Part shown: piece after piece, positions 19,203 to 28,084 of the stretch
Layout: every line of letters starts with the position of its first letter
Numbering within the stretch: the stretch's first letter is position 1
Origin: Chitinolyticbacter albus
GTDB lineage: Bacteria > Pseudomonadota > Gammaproteobacteria > Burkholderiales > Chitinibacteraceae
NCBI RefSeq assembly: GCF_024437655.1
Contig: NZ_JANBVF010000018.1
Location: 1 to 43,113 of the forward strand
Length of the DNA stretch: 43,113 nucleotides
Reading direction: 5' to 3'
Program-made: the position numbers and the translations under genes
The notes under the pieces: generated by a model
The model's database searches: none
The model's input: the letters and a program-made list of their open reading frames with translations, nothing else
Told to the model about the DNA's origin: nothing

Positions 19203-22037
19203 ATGCCCACTTTGCTGTTGATCGACGGCTCGTCCTACCTGTATCGCGCCTTCCACGCCATCCGCGAGCTTTCCGCGCCCGACGGCACGCCGACCAATGC
19301 GTTGTATGGCTTCGTGAACATGTTGAAGCGCCTGCAAAAGACCACGCCGGCCGACTATATCGCCTGCGTGTTCGACGCCAAGGGTAAGACCTTCCGTGAC
19401 GATCTCTACGCCGAGTACAAGGCCAACCGTCCGCCGATGCCGGACGAGTTGCGCGTGCAGGTCGAACCCATCCACACCGCAGTGCGTGCCTTCGGCATCC
19501 CGCTATTGTGCGTGAGCGGGGTCGAAGCCGACGACGTGATCGGCACGCTGGCCGTCGCCGCCAGCCGGCAGGGCATCACCACCATCATTTCCACTGGCGA
19601 CAAGGATATGTCGCAACTGGTCGATGCGCATGTACGTATCGAGAACTCGATGACCGAGGAGGTGCTGGACGAGGCCGGCGTGAAGGAGAAGTTCGGCGTG
19701 CGGCCCGACCAGATCGTCGATTACCTCGCACTGATCGGCGATACCGTCGACAACGTGCCGGGCGTGCCCAAGTGCGGCCCCAAGACCGCCGTGAAGTGGC
19801 TGGACCAGTACGGCAGCCTGGCGGCCGTCATGGCGAACGCCGCTGAGATCAAGGGCGTGGTCGGCGACAACCTGCGCGCCACGCTGCCCTGGCTGCCGAT
19901 GGCGCAACAGCTCGTCACCATCAAGCAGAATGTCGACCTGCGCGCCGAATTGCCGGGCGGCCTGCCGGAGCTAGCCACCGCACCCGTGGACTGGGCCACG
20001 CTGTTGGCGATGTTCCGCCGCTACAATTTCCGCACCTGGATACGCGAGGCGGAGCAGCAACTGGGCGATGCCGCCGCATCGGCCGCATCGGCCGCACCGG
20101 CGCCGGTTCCGACCCCGGCGTTGGGTGAATGCGGCGAGCTCGATTTCGGCGAAGTCACCGGCGGCGCGCCCGCCCAGGCCGAGCCCGCCGCAGTGGGTGC
20201 ATCCGGCGATATCGACATTCCGCAGGTTGCCGAACGGCGCTATGAAGCGATCCTCACCGAGGCCCAGCTCGACGCTTGGCTCGCCAAGCTGAATACCGCC
20301 ACAGTCACCGCGCTCGATAGCGAAACCACCAGCCTCGACCCGATGCAGGCACGCATCGTCGGCATGTCGTTCTCGGTCACGGCTGGCGAGGCGGCCTACC
20401 TGCCGCTGGCACATCGCGGCACCGAGGCACCGGAGCAGTTGCCGCTCGACGCGACCCTCGCCCGGCTCAAGCCCTGGCTGGAGTCAAACGAGCACAAAAA
20501 ACTCGGCCAGAACCTCAAGTATGACCAGCATGTGTTCGCCAACCACGGCATCGTGCTCGCCGGCGTGGTCGACGACACGCTGTTGATGAGCTACGTGCTC
20601 GCCAGCCACGAGCGCCACAACATGGACGATCAGGCCGCGCGCGAGCTGGGCGAAACCACGATCAAGTACGAGGAAGTCGCGGGCAAGGGCGCCAAGCAGA
20701 TCGGCTTTGACGAGGTCGGCGTCGATACCGCCACCGCCTATGCCGCCGAGGACGCCGACATCACGCTGCGCCTGGCTCAGGTGCTGACGCAAAAGCTGGC
20801 GCGCGCACCGCGCCTTGACACGCTCTATCGCGACATCGAGCTGCCGGTGCGCGACGTGTTGTTCAAGATGGAACGCCACGGCGTGCTGCTCGACGGGAAA
20901 AAGCTCGCCCAGCAAAGCCACGATCTTGGTCTGCGACTGATCGAGCTGGAAAAGCAGGCGCACCAGCTCGCCGGCCGCCCGTTCAACCTCGGCTCGCCCA
21001 AGCAGATTGGCGAGATCTTCTTCGACGAGCTCAAGCTGCCGGTGGTGAAGAAAACGCCCAAGGGCGCGCCCTCCACCGACGAGGATGTGCTCACCGAGCT
21101 CGCCAAGGATTTCCCGCTGCCCAAGGTGCTGCTGGAGCACCGCTCGCTGTCCAAGCTCAAGTCCACCTACACCGACAAGCTGGCATCGATGACCAACCCG
21201 GTCACCCGCCGCGTGCATACCAGCTTCAACCAGACCGTGGCGGTGACCGGGCGGCTCTCCAGCACCGATCCCAACCTGCAGAACATCCCTATCCGCACGC
21301 CGGAAGGCCGCCGCGTGCGCGAAGCCTTTATCGCCCCGCCCGGCCACAAGCTGATCTCCGCCGATTATTCGCAGATCGAGCTGCGCATCATGGCGCATCT
21401 GTCGGAGGACGACGCGCTGCTCAAGGCCTTCGCCGAAGGCCAGGACATCCACCGCGCCACCGCCGCCGAAGTCTTCGGCGTGCCGCTGGATGAGGTGAGC
21501 AGCGAGCAGCGCCGCTACGCCAAGACCATCAACTTCGGCCTGATCTACGGCATGAGCGCCTTTGGCCTTGCCACCCAGCTCGAGATCGAGCGCAGCGCCG
21601 CGGCGAGCTATATCGAGCGCTACTTCGGCCGCTTCCCTGGCGTGGCGCAGTACATGGAGCGCACCCGCAGCCAGGCGCGCGAAGAGGGCTATGTGGAAAC
21701 GGTGTTCGGCCGCCGGCTGTGGCTGCCCGAGATCAAATCGGCCAATCCCGCCCGCCGCGCCGGCGCCGAACGCGCCGCGATCAACGCGCCAATGCAAGGC
21801 ACCGCCGCCGACCTGATCAAGCTGGCCATGCTGGCCGTGGACGCCTGGATCAGTGAATCGGGCATCGCCAGCCGGCTAATCCTGCAGGTGCATGACGAAC
21901 TGATCCTGGAAGTGCCGGAGACGGAAGTGGAACTGGTGAAGCTGGAGCTGCCCAGGCAGATGGCGAACGTGGCGCAGCTCAAGGTGCCACTATTGGCGGA
22001 AGTGGGAGTGGGGATGAATTGGGATGAGGCGCATTGA
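19203..22037 (+). CDS. polA: DNA polymerase I
   Basis: This 944-residue repair and Okazaki-fragment polymerase has three domains. The 5'-3' exonuclease spans about 1-290 (LLLIDGSSYLYRAFHA, DVIGTLAV). The 3'-5' proofreading domain spans about 365-550, with the catalytic pair Asp372 and Glu374 in LDSETTS and YAAEDADITLRL. The polymerase domain has Asp721 in DYSQIELR, the O-helix RRYAKTINFGLIYG and HDEL at 897-900. All catalytic residues are present, so proofreading should be active. The open frame begins earlier at 19149, but MPTLLLIDGSSYLYRAF is the natural start. An Ala/Pro linker (about 290-325) separates the first two domains. Confidence 0.98.
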   Translation: MPTLLLIDGSSYLYRAFHAIRELSAPDGTPTNALYGFVNMLKRLQKTTPADYIACVFDAKGKTFRDDLYAEYKANRPPMPDELRVQVEPIHTAVRAFGIPLLCVSGVEADDVIGTLAVAASRQGITTIISTGDKDMSQLVDAHVRIENSMTEEVLDEAGVKEKFGVRPDQIVDYLALIGDTVDNVPGVPKCGPKTAVKWLDQYGSLAAVMANAAEIKGVVGDNLRATLPWLPMAQQLVTIKQNVDLRAELPGGLPELATAPVDWATLLAMFRRYNFRTWIREAEQQLGDAAASAASAAPAPVPTPALGECGELDFGEVTGGAPAQAEPAAVGASGDIDIPQVAERRYEAILTEAQLDAWLAKLNTATVTALDSETTSLDPMQARIVGMSFSVTAGEAAYLPLAHRGTEAPEQLPLDATLARLKPWLESNEHKKLGQNLKYDQHVFANHGIVLAGVVDDTLLMSYVLASHERHNMDDQAARELGETTIKYEEVAGKGAKQIGFDEVGVDTATAYAAEDADITLRLAQVLTQKLARAPRLDTLYRDIELPVRDVLFKMERHGVLLDGKKLAQQSHDLGLRLIELEKQAHQLAGRPFNLGSPKQIGEIFFDELKLPVVKKTPKGAPSTDEDVLTELAKDFPLPKVLLEHRSLSKLKSTYTDKLASMTNPVTRRVHTSFNQTVAVTGRLSSTDPNLQNIPIRTPEGRRVREAFIAPPGHKLISADYSQIELRIMAHLSEDDALLKAFAEGQDIHRATAAEVFGVPLDEVSSEQRRYAKTINFGLIYGMSAFGLATQLEIERSAAASYIERYFGRFPGVAQYMERTRSQAREEGYVETVFGRRLWLPEIKSANPARRAGAERAAINAPMQGTAADLIKLAMLAVDAWISESGIASRLILQVHDELILEVPETEVELVKLELPRQMANVAQLKVPLLAEVGVGMNWDEAH

Positions 22038-22120
22038 GCCCGGCGCTACAGCTCGCATTCAGTTAACTTGCTTTTCCTGAAATTTGGAGTCAGCATTAGG
22101 TGCTTTATCAGGGGATGCGA

Positions 22121-22555
22121 ATGTTGGCAAAGTTAGCGCTATCGATGATGTTGCTCTTTACCATCGCGGCCGGGGCGCATGCGGAGGTTTTTAAGTGCAA
22201 AAACTCATCAGGGGCAATTGTCTATCAGGATGCTCCGTGCCCATCTGACTCATCCTCCAAACGAATAACCGGGCAAGATTGGACTGGCGGAACGGCCTCT
22301 TTCCGACCATATGTTCGAGCTGAGCGCAGGGCTTCTGCCGCTCGATGGCAAGAGCAAATGCTTGCTGGTCGGTCTGGCAGCTCCGTAAGTTCTTTAGGCA
22401 CAGACGATGCCGAGCGCATCCGTGAGTGCAACTCGTTGTCAGCCTATAAGCGCTCGATCCAAAGCCATCAGCGCATCAACCCAAATCAGAATTTTCGTGA
22501 TGAAAATACTTGGGTTGTAAAGCGCATACAGACGCTGAATTGCCCTACTACGTAG
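22121..22555 (+). CDS. DUF4124 domain-containing exported protein
   Basis: This 144-residue protein has a signal peptide (MLAKLALSMMLLFTIAAGAHA) followed by the DUF4124 core EVFKCKNSSGAIVYQDAPCP, a small beta domain with a Cys pair. The rest is polar and low in known motifs, ending in WVVKRIQTLNCPTT. GGGG 6 nt upstream supports this ATG over the in-frame GTG at 22100 and ATG at 22115. The gene is more AT-rich than its neighbours and uses codons such as tta and cga more freely, which hints at transfer or weak selection. Function is unknown; DUF4124 proteins are envelope proteins. Confidence 0.85.
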   Translation: MLAKLALSMMLLFTIAAGAHAEVFKCKNSSGAIVYQDAPCPSDSSSKRITGQDWTGGTASFRPYVRAERRASAARWQEQMLAGRSGSSVSSLGTDDAERIRECNSLSAYKRSIQSHQRINPNQNFRDENTWVVKRIQTLNCPTT

Positions 22556-22666
22556 TTTATTGTGCCTTTGAGTCGAGGTCATGCGGCTGCTTCGGCGGGG
22601 TAGGCGACTCGTTTGAAGTTGTCTGGCGCTGCCAGAGTGACGAGCCCACTCAGATTCGTTTGATAT

Positions 22667-22843
22667 CTAGCCGCTCTGCCACCAACCCAGGTAGATATTG
22701 CAGGGCAGCCAAGCGGCGCACACCGGGCGCGGTGGTGTAGCACTCGCCCTCAGCTGGACGGCCGAAGCCGCATCGGCGGCAGGCAACGCTGGCGTTGTAA
22801 GCAACAACAGTGCCATAGTCAGCCTGGCGATCAGGCAGCGCAT
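22667..22843 (-). CDS. Possible small secreted protein
   Basis: This 58-residue frame has a plausible signal peptide, RLTMALLLLTTPALPAADA, and a short mature part with two Cys (PVCAAWLPCNIYLGWW). GAGGGG lies about 9 nt before the ATG. It is convergent with the DUF4124 gene and divergent from the LprI-like gene. No family was recognised. It is the best candidate in the 365-nt gap 22556-22920, which otherwise shows only a short hairpin (TCTGGC-GCT-GCCAGA at 22622-22636). Confidence 0.35.
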   Translation of the reverse strand: MRCLIARLTMALLLLTTPALPAADAASAVQLRASATPPRPVCAAWLPCNIYLGWWQSG

Positions 22844-22920
22844 CGCGGCCACCCCTCGCTTGCGGCAGATGGCAACGGGACGCGACACGCCGCTCCAGGT
22901 TGACCTTAGAGGCTTAATCC

Positions 22921-23304
22921 ATGCGCCCGCTGCTTTGCTCCATCCTGCTCGCCTGCCTGGCCTGTGTGCCGTCGCGTGCCGATACCACGCTCAGCACGAG
23001 CTACCGCAATTGCATGGAGCAAGCGCGTGGGGTCACCGCCCGCGTGCTCGACTGCATGAACAGGGAATACGCGCAGCAGGATCAACGCGTGAGCGCGGCC
23101 TATCAGGTCCTGCTGGCGCAGCAGGGCAGGCCGCGCAAGGTACAACTGCACGATGCGCAGCAAGCGTGGCTCAAATTCCGCCAGGCCAATTGCAACTACT
23201 ACGCAGATCCGAATGGTGGCAACCTGGCGAGGGTGATAGCCAGCGATTGTCTACTCACCGTCACCGCCGCCCGCGTCGCCGAGCTCGAAGGGCTGCTGCA
23301 ATAG
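22921..23304 (+). CDS. LprI/DUF1311 family exported protein
   Basis: This 127-residue protein has a signal peptide (MRPLLCSILLACLACVPSRA) and a DUF1311 domain: CMEQARGVTARVLDCMNREYAQQDQRVSAAY, then QAWLKFRQANCNYY and a final Cys in SDCLLTV. The paired Cys and W-x-x-F/Y pattern are typical. LprI of Mycobacterium, the named member, inhibits lysozyme; many relatives have no known role. GAGG lies about 8 nt upstream of the ATG. A lipoprotein signal (LLACLAC) is an alternative reading of the N-terminus. Confidence 0.88.
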   Translation: MRPLLCSILLACLACVPSRADTTLSTSYRNCMEQARGVTARVLDCMNREYAQQDQRVSAAYQVLLAQQGRPRKVQLHDAQQAWLKFRQANCNYYADPNGGNLARVIASDCLLTVTAARVAELEGLLQ

Positions 23305-23327
23305 CGGAACATGTTATCGCGATGGCG

Positions 23328-23516
23328 CTACGGTTCCCTTGCTGCCCTGGACTCGAAGCTGCCCCGCTCGATCGCCAGCAGGTCGCCCCGGGAGATACCG
23401 AGATCAAGCAACTCGCGCGCGCCCATTCCCGCCAATTCCGCCAGTTCGCAGCGCAGGCGCCGCCGCGCGAGGTAGGCAGACCAGCGGGAACGCAACCATT
23501 TCGTGCATGCTTGCAT
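23328..23516 (-). CDS. DUF1127 family small protein
   Basis: This 62-residue basic protein matches the DUF1127 pattern: WLRSRWSAYLARRRLRCELAELAGMGARELLDLGISRGDLLAIERG. Members are short Arg-rich proteins; in some bacteria they influence RNA turnover or phosphate and stress responses, but the role here is unknown. The ATG at 23516 is preferred over an upstream in-frame ATG at 23570 because the family starts near the WLRRW segment and GGGGAAA precedes it. It is divergent from the Lrp/AsnC regulator gene, which may control it. Confidence 0.88.
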   Translation of the reverse strand: MQACTKWLRSRWSAYLARRRLRCELAELAGMGARELLDLGISRGDLLAIERGSFESRAAREP

Positions 23517-23640
23517 GGTGGTTTCCCCAGAGTTCAAACATGGGAAAATATTAGACGCCACCACCCCCAATACCGAATGGGCATTTATTGGAAACGGGGC
23601 GCAAAAACGGTCAAATCATCGAAAGATCCGGAGCCTTACC

Positions 23641-24108
23641 GTGAATTCATCGCCCGAGCTCGATAACAAGGACTGGAAGATCCTCGAAGCGCTGCAACAG
23701 GACGCCAGGCAGAGCCTGTCCGCGCTGGGCAAGCGCATTGGTCTGTCGCAGCCGGCGGTGAGCGAGCGCATCCGCAAGCTGGAGGACGCCGGCGTCATCG
23801 AGGGTTATGGCGCGCGACTCAACCTGCAAAAGCTGGGCTACGGCCTGCAGGCGCTGATCCGGTTGCGGGCACGGCACGACGAGATCGCGGCCTTCATTGA
23901 TACCTGCGCCACCATGCCCGAGGTGCTGGAGATGTACCGCATTACCGGCGAAGACTGCTTCAGCCTGCGCTGCGCCATCGCCCGACCGCAGGAGCTGGAA
24001 CGGGTGATCGACCTGCTTAGCCGCTACGGCGCGGTGACGACGTCGATCGTGCTGTCCAAGCCACTCGACAAACCCGTGGGGCGTATCCCGGCGCAGCCGG
24101 GCCGCTAA
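23641..24108 (+). CDS. Lrp/AsnC family transcriptional regulator
   Basis: This 155-residue feast/famine regulator begins with a GTG codon (VNSSPELDNKDWKILEALQQD), with GGAG 8 nt upstream. The HTH is LSALGKRIGLSQPAVSERIRKLEDAGVIEGY (about residues 20-52). The C-terminal RAM effector domain has MPEVLEMYRITGEDCFSLRCA. Such proteins form octamers that bind amino acids and regulate transport or metabolism. An in-frame upstream ATG (23503) is rejected because it would add a non-conserved tail. It is divergent from the DUF1127 gene across 124 nt of AT-rich sequence that should hold both promoters. Confidence 0.93.
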   Translation: MNSSPELDNKDWKILEALQQDARQSLSALGKRIGLSQPAVSERIRKLEDAGVIEGYGARLNLQKLGYGLQALIRLRARHDEIAAFIDTCATMPEVLEMYRITGEDCFSLRCAIARPQELERVIDLLSRYGAVTTSIVLSKPLDKPVGRIPAQPGR

Positions 24109-24255
24109 TGCCATCGCGCTTCCACCTGCAATGGTGCCGGGCCTGGCCACATCGCCCGCCATGACTTACGCAACACAAACCCGGAGCGGATTTTTCATGA
24201 CAGCCCGGTTGCGATATCGTCACGCGCATCGCAGCTAACCCGTCTGGAAACCGGC

Positions 24256-24780
24256 ATGCACATCGTCATTGGTCTGATCACCGCCATCGCGGGCCTGGTC
24301 TGGGCGCTGCATTCGCTGCAACGCGCTGGGCTCGACCTTAACGCATTCAATCCCTTTACCTGGCTGCACCGTCGGCAGTGGGCAAGAAAACAGGCCGCCC
24401 ACCTCGGGCTCACGGTCAAGGAAGCCAAGGACATTGCTGCGCTGGCGCTGCTGCACACCGCCCGGCTCAAGGGTGAACTGACCCGCGAGACCAAGGCAGA
24501 ACTGCTCGGCATCTACCAGAACACCTTCAAGACCGACGAGCGCGAAGCGCGCGACCTGTTCGACGCCAGCGCCTTCAAGCTGCGCGACGACCAGTTCCAC
24601 CGGCACAGCCAGGCCTTCGCGCAGGCGCAATGGAAAACGCTGGATCAGGCGCAAGCGCAACAGATACTCGGCCAGATCGAACGCGTCGCGCAGCTGGAAG
24701 GCCCTGCCACCGCGCCCCAGCAGGCGTGGATCACCCAGCTGACCGCGAAACCTGCGACCGCCCCGCAATCGGGCTGGTAG
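24256..24780 (+). CDS. Hypothetical membrane-anchored protein
   Basis: This 174-residue protein has one N-terminal membrane helix (MHIVIGLITAIAGLVWALHSL), the short stretch NPFTWLHRRQWARK, and an all-helical domain rich in Ala and charged residues (VKEAKDIAALALLHTARLKGELTRETKAELL). The helical part faintly recalls TerB-like domains, but no metal-binding motif is obvious, so no function is assigned. The orientation places most of the protein in the cytoplasm. It is convergent with yaeQ with only 21 nt between stops. The ATG has a weak GGAAA upstream. Confidence 0.75.
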   Translation: MHIVIGLITAIAGLVWALHSLQRAGLDLNAFNPFTWLHRRQWARKQAAHLGLTVKEAKDIAALALLHTARLKGELTRETKAELLGIYQNTFKTDEREARDLFDASAFKLRDDQFHRHSQAFAQAQWKTLDQAQAQQILGQIERVAQLEGPATAPQQAWITQLTAKPATAPQSGW

Positions 24781-24801
24781 GCACGTGGCCAGCGGCGCCG
24801 C

Positions 24802-25338
24802 TTATTTCAGCGTGCGCAATGCCACTTGCACGTTGGCGACGCCGTTGGATACGGAGATATCGCCTTCCTGCACGGTGACGTGCAATTGCATCGTGCGCTC
24901 GGCCAGGGTGCCGAGCTCGGCCAGCGTATCGGTGTCGAGGCTATACACGCGTAGATTGTCATGGCGCGCCGCCTGGCTGGCGATGCCCTGCCACCACACC
25001 TCGGCGCCACGGTTGCCATAGGCGTAGATGATGGCCTCGCTACCGGTATTGGCCGCCTTCTTCAGCCGCTTCTCGTCGGGCTGACCCAGATCGATCCACA
25101 GCTCGACCTCACCCACCAGATTGCGCCGCCACAGCGCCGGCTCATCCTCGTCGCTGATGCCGCGACCGAACTCCAGCCCTTCGCTGGCATTGAGCGCATA
25201 CGCCAACAGCCGCAGCATCATGCGCTCGTCAGTTTCGGAGGGATGCTGCGCCACGGTGAGCGCATGCGAGCCGTAGTAGCCGCGATCCATATCGGCAACG
25301 TTGAGATCGGCTTTGAAGATGATGGATTTGAGGGCCAT
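24802..25338 (-). CDS. yaeQ: YaeQ family protein
   Basis: This 178-residue protein begins MALKSIIFKADLNVADMDRGYYGSHALTVAQHPSETDERMM, the hallmark opening of YaeQ. WRRNLVGEVELWIDLGQPDEKRLKKA contains the E-x-D-x-G-Q/K stretch of the PD-(D/E)XK-like core. YaeQ was first noted as a multicopy suppressor of loss of RfaH-dependent haemolysin expression in enterics. Structural work shows a nuclease-like fold, yet its biochemical role remains unclear. No ribosome site is evident. The gene stands alone between convergent and tandem neighbours. Confidence 0.95.
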   Translation of the reverse strand: MALKSIIFKADLNVADMDRGYYGSHALTVAQHPSETDERMMLRLLAYALNASEGLEFGRGISDEDEPALWRRNLVGEVELWIDLGQPDEKRLKKAANTGSEAIIYAYGNRGAEVWWQGIASQAARHDNLRVYSLDTDTLAELGTLAERTMQLHVTVQEGDISVSNGVANVQVALRTLK

Positions 25339-25389
25339 GGGGAAAGGTGCTCTAGGTATGAAGATGCTGTCGGCCTGCCAACGGCTGCC

Positions 25390-26313
25390 TCACAACAGTT
25401 TTTGGCGACGGCATGCTTCTACCAGATGACCGAACTGCTTGCCAGAAAAGTAGTAGACGAAGCCGATAGTCCGCCCATCTTTCAGCGTGAATGCCAGCTC
25501 CTGCTGATGCGCCTGGTTTGAGCTCCTGATGCTCAGGCGGGTCGCGGTCACGTCGCCCCAGCGAACCTCACCATTACGGCGTGAATGAAAGCCGGTCTCG
25601 GTGAGCATCACTTCATCGCGAGCGAACAGCCACGACACGGAGCCCCCTGCGACCATGGCCACGATTGCTGCCATGACGACAATCCAGATCGCCTCTTCCT
25701 CGAACTCAACCATGAGGATCCCGGCACCAAACAGGATGGCTATCATCACACCAAGTGACGAAATCGCGGCTTTCCAGCTACCCAGCATGGCCAGCACCAG
25801 TCGCTCAGGTATCGCCGCACTGAATTCTGCCGGGGCTTGCCGCCACAGCAAACGGGGCTTGGCCAGCGCTGCCTTCAGCGCATCCACGTCGCATGGCGGG
25901 TGCACCGTGTAATCGAACGAGCCTCGCGTGGTTTCCAGCCGTAACCGCTGGCTGGCCCCAGGCTGCGCTTCGCGGCTGGCCAAGTCGTGTTCGCTGAGCC
26001 ACCACACGCGGACCCGCTGGATCTCGCTCAGCGGCAGAAAGCCCAGAACACGGCTACGCACCCCATCGGCAGCAAAGGTCATGCGTGCATGGCTGGCCCA
26101 AACGTTGAGCTGGCCCAACAAGGCGATCCAGACCAGCAGCGCAATCATGCAGGCGACAATGAACTTCAGCAGTTGCCAACTGGAGTCCATGGGTCCGGCA
26201 ACCTCCCAGGCCCATGGCAAGGCCGCAAACGGCAGCAACAGCGCCAGCAGCATGGTTGCGGCATGCAGGGCACGGCGGTGATCGACAACGGTCAGGATCA
26301 GCATCGCCCGCAT
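25390..26313 (-). CDS. Hypothetical integral membrane protein
   Basis: The 307-residue product has about four membrane helices: two near the N-terminus (TMLLALLLPFAALPWAW and FIVACMIALLVWIALLG) and two around residues 195-245 (SLGVMIAILFGAGILMV and WIVVMAAIVAMVAGGSV). Each pair is followed by a PH-like soluble segment: MTFAADGVRSRVLGFLPLSEIQRVRVW and then VMLTETGFHSRRNGEVRWGDVTA. The two halves look like an internal duplication of a helix-pair plus beta domain. Family not recognised. The start is uncertain: ATG at 26379 or 26304 are also in frame. It is divergent from the AraC regulator. Confidence 0.7.
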   Translation of the reverse strand: MRAMLILTVVDHRRALHAATMLLALLLPFAALPWAWEVAGPMDSSWQLLKFIVACMIALLVWIALLGQLNVWASHARMTFAADGVRSRVLGFLPLSEIQRVRVWWLSEHDLASREAQPGASQRLRLETTRGSFDYTVHPPCDVDALKAALAKPRLLWRQAPAEFSAAIPERLVLAMLGSWKAAISSLGVMIAILFGAGILMVEFEEEAIWIVVMAAIVAMVAGGSVSWLFARDEVMLTETGFHSRRNGEVRWGDVTATRLSIRSSNQAHQQELAFTLKDGRTIGFVYYFSGKQFGHLVEACRRQKLL

Positions 26314-26479
26314 GCTACCAGCAAGCTGCTGCCATGAATGTGGCCGATACGCGCAGCGGACTTGCCATACCCAGATCATTCCCGCCGATCAAGCCATACC
26401 GGGAAGCCGGCTGGTATAAACCCGCCGGACCAACGCTGCCACGTTATGATGCTTGCACTTTCGCGCACAGATTGACGCT

Positions 26480-27358
26480 ATGCACGCACCCATCCTGCAG
26501 CACCTGCTCCAGATCGATCGCAACGGCCCGCGCATGCAGCTGGGACGTGCGGGGCTGTTCCAGTTCCGCGAGGAAGTACGGGTGCTGCGCGCACCTTTCT
26601 TCTGGTCCTGCCTGATCGTAGTACTGGCCGGCGAGAAGGAGATCATCCGTAGCGACGGCGTGCTGCGCTGTCGGCCAGGGCACTGGATCGCCATCGGCGC
26701 CGGGCAGGACGTGAGCTTTCGCAACCGGCCCGACCCACAGCGCGGTTACTTCGCCGGTCTGTCGCTCGCGGCGGACCCAGCCTGGATGCGGCGCTTCACC
26801 GAGCGCTACGCCGCCGACCTGCCTGCGCGGCTCGATCCTGCCCCGGTATTCGAACCGGATGCCCTGTGCTGGAAGACGCTGAACGACTACGTGGAACAGG
26901 TGCTGCTGCCCCAGGAAAGCCCGCTGGACGAGGCGCTGGCGGAACACCGCTGGCAGGCGCTGTGGCTGGCGATGGCGCGTCAGGGCGTGGGGCGCGATCT
27001 GGTCACGGTGGCGCCGGAAAACTGGCGCGAGCGCGTGTTGCGCCATATCGGTGCCGATCCGGCGGCAGACTGGAAAATGACCGAGGTGGCAGGGCGGCTA
27101 TGCCTGAGTGAGGCCACGCTGCGCCGCCGCCTGGCGCTGGAGCACACCACCTTTGCCGCCATCCTGGCCGACGCGCGTATGGATCGCGCGCTCTATCTGG
27201 TGATGAAGACACCCCAGCCCGTTCAGCGCATCGCCGAGGCCTGCGGCTACACCTCGCCATCGCGCTTCACCGATGCCTTTCGCTCGCGCTTCGGCCTGAC
27301 GCCCACAGCCTTGCGGAGCGCGGCCTCGGCTCAGCCCGCACAAGCGAGCGCCGGCTAA
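26480..27358 (+). CDS. AraC family transcriptional regulator
   Basis: This 292-residue regulator has an N-terminal cupin-like sensory region (about 20-120, ending near RPGHWIAIGAGQDVSFRN) and a C-terminal double HTH (about 185-280). The HTH contains KMTEVAGRLCLSEATLRRRLALEHTTFAAIL and the signature MKTPQPVQRIAEACGYTSPSRFTDAFRSRFGLTPTALR. It is probably a local activator. An upstream TTG at 26453 is in frame, but the ATG at 26480 gives a more natural N-terminus (MHAPILQHLLQIDRNG). The divergent membrane protein or the downstream PEBP gene are candidate targets. Confidence 0.92.
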   Translation: MHAPILQHLLQIDRNGPRMQLGRAGLFQFREEVRVLRAPFFWSCLIVVLAGEKEIIRSDGVLRCRPGHWIAIGAGQDVSFRNRPDPQRGYFAGLSLAADPAWMRRFTERYAADLPARLDPAPVFEPDALCWKTLNDYVEQVLLPQESPLDEALAEHRWQALWLAMARQGVGRDLVTVAPENWRERVLRHIGADPAADWKMTEVAGRLCLSEATLRRRLALEHTTFAAILADARMDRALYLVMKTPQPVQRIAEACGYTSPSRFTDAFRSRFGLTPTALRSAASAQPAQASAG

Positions 27359-27467
27359 GCAAGCACTCGAGATTGAGCGCAGCGGGCGAGCGATTGCGCG
27401 CTGCGGGCGAGACGTGGCGCGCCGCAGATTTTATCGTGTGCTCACTCCCTTCAGATCCGAGGAACCC

Positions 27468-28016
27468 ATGATGAAACGCCTGCTGCCCCTGCTCTTCGCC
27501 ACCTTGCTGCCACTCGCCCACGCTGGGGACTTCAAGCTCGGCAGCTCCGACGTGCCCGCCGACGGCAAGCTCGCCGAAAAACAGGTCTACATCGGCTACG
27601 GCTGCAACGGTGGCAACCAGTCGCCCGCACTGCAATGGTCGGGCGTGCCGGCCGGTGCCAAGAGCCTGGCGCTGGTGCTGCATGATCCGGACGCCCCGGT
27701 CAGCGGCGGCTGGTACCACTGGACGCTGTACGATGTGCCGCCCGCCACCACTGCACTTCCCGCCAACGCCGGCAACAGCACTGGCAGCAAGCTGCCCAAG
27801 GGCGCAAAGCAGGGTCGCACCAGCTTTGGCGGCAACAGCTTCGGCGGTGCCTGCCCGCCCATCGGTCATGGCGTGCACCACTACAACTTCACGCTGTACG
27901 CGCTGAAGGTAGCAACGCTGCCGCTGGCCGAGGACACCCCCCCGGCTGAGGCCGAAGCGCAGATCAAGGCGGCGAGTCTCGGCAGCTCCAGCTTCACGGC
28001 CACCTACCAGCGCTGA
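27468..28016 (+). CDS. YbhB/YbcL family (PEBP, Raf-kinase-inhibitor-like) exported protein
   Basis: This 182-residue protein has a signal peptide (MMKRLLPLLFATLLPLAHA) and a phosphatidylethanolamine-binding-protein fold: GYGCNGGNQSPALQWSGVP, LVLHDPDAPVSGGWYHWTLYDVP and the ligand-pocket GGACPPIGHGVHHYNFTLYAL. These match the bacterial YbhB/YbcL group; a related YbcL from uropathogenic E. coli dampens host neutrophil migration. Ligand and role here are unknown. GAGGA lies 4 or 7 nt before the tandem ATGs (27468 and 27471). A perfect hairpin follows the stop. Confidence 0.93.
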   Translation: MMKRLLPLLFATLLPLAHAGDFKLGSSDVPADGKLAEKQVYIGYGCNGGNQSPALQWSGVPAGAKSLALVLHDPDAPVSGGWYHWTLYDVPPATTALPANAGNSTGSKLPKGAKQGRTSFGGNSFGGACPPIGHGVHHYNFTLYALKVATLPLAEDTPPAEAEAQIKAASLGSSSFTATYQR

Positions 28017-28063
28017 GCGCCGCTTCCGTACTTCGCGCTGGAATCCGCGCATAGCTGCCCCAG

Positions 28064-28084
28064 GAACCCGGCCCAGCCGGGTTC
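28064..28084 (+). terminator. Hairpin after the PEBP gene
   Basis: GAACCCGG pairs perfectly with CCGGGTTC over a 5-nt loop, 48 nt after the stop. The T-run after it is weak (CTCGCCTGTTT), so termination efficiency is uncertain. Confidence 0.6.

Noticed and set aside
22698-23666. 322-residue plus-strand frame overlapping the LprI and DUF1127 genes
   Set aside because: Shadow translation; the LprI-type and DUF1127 frames carry recognisable family motifs.
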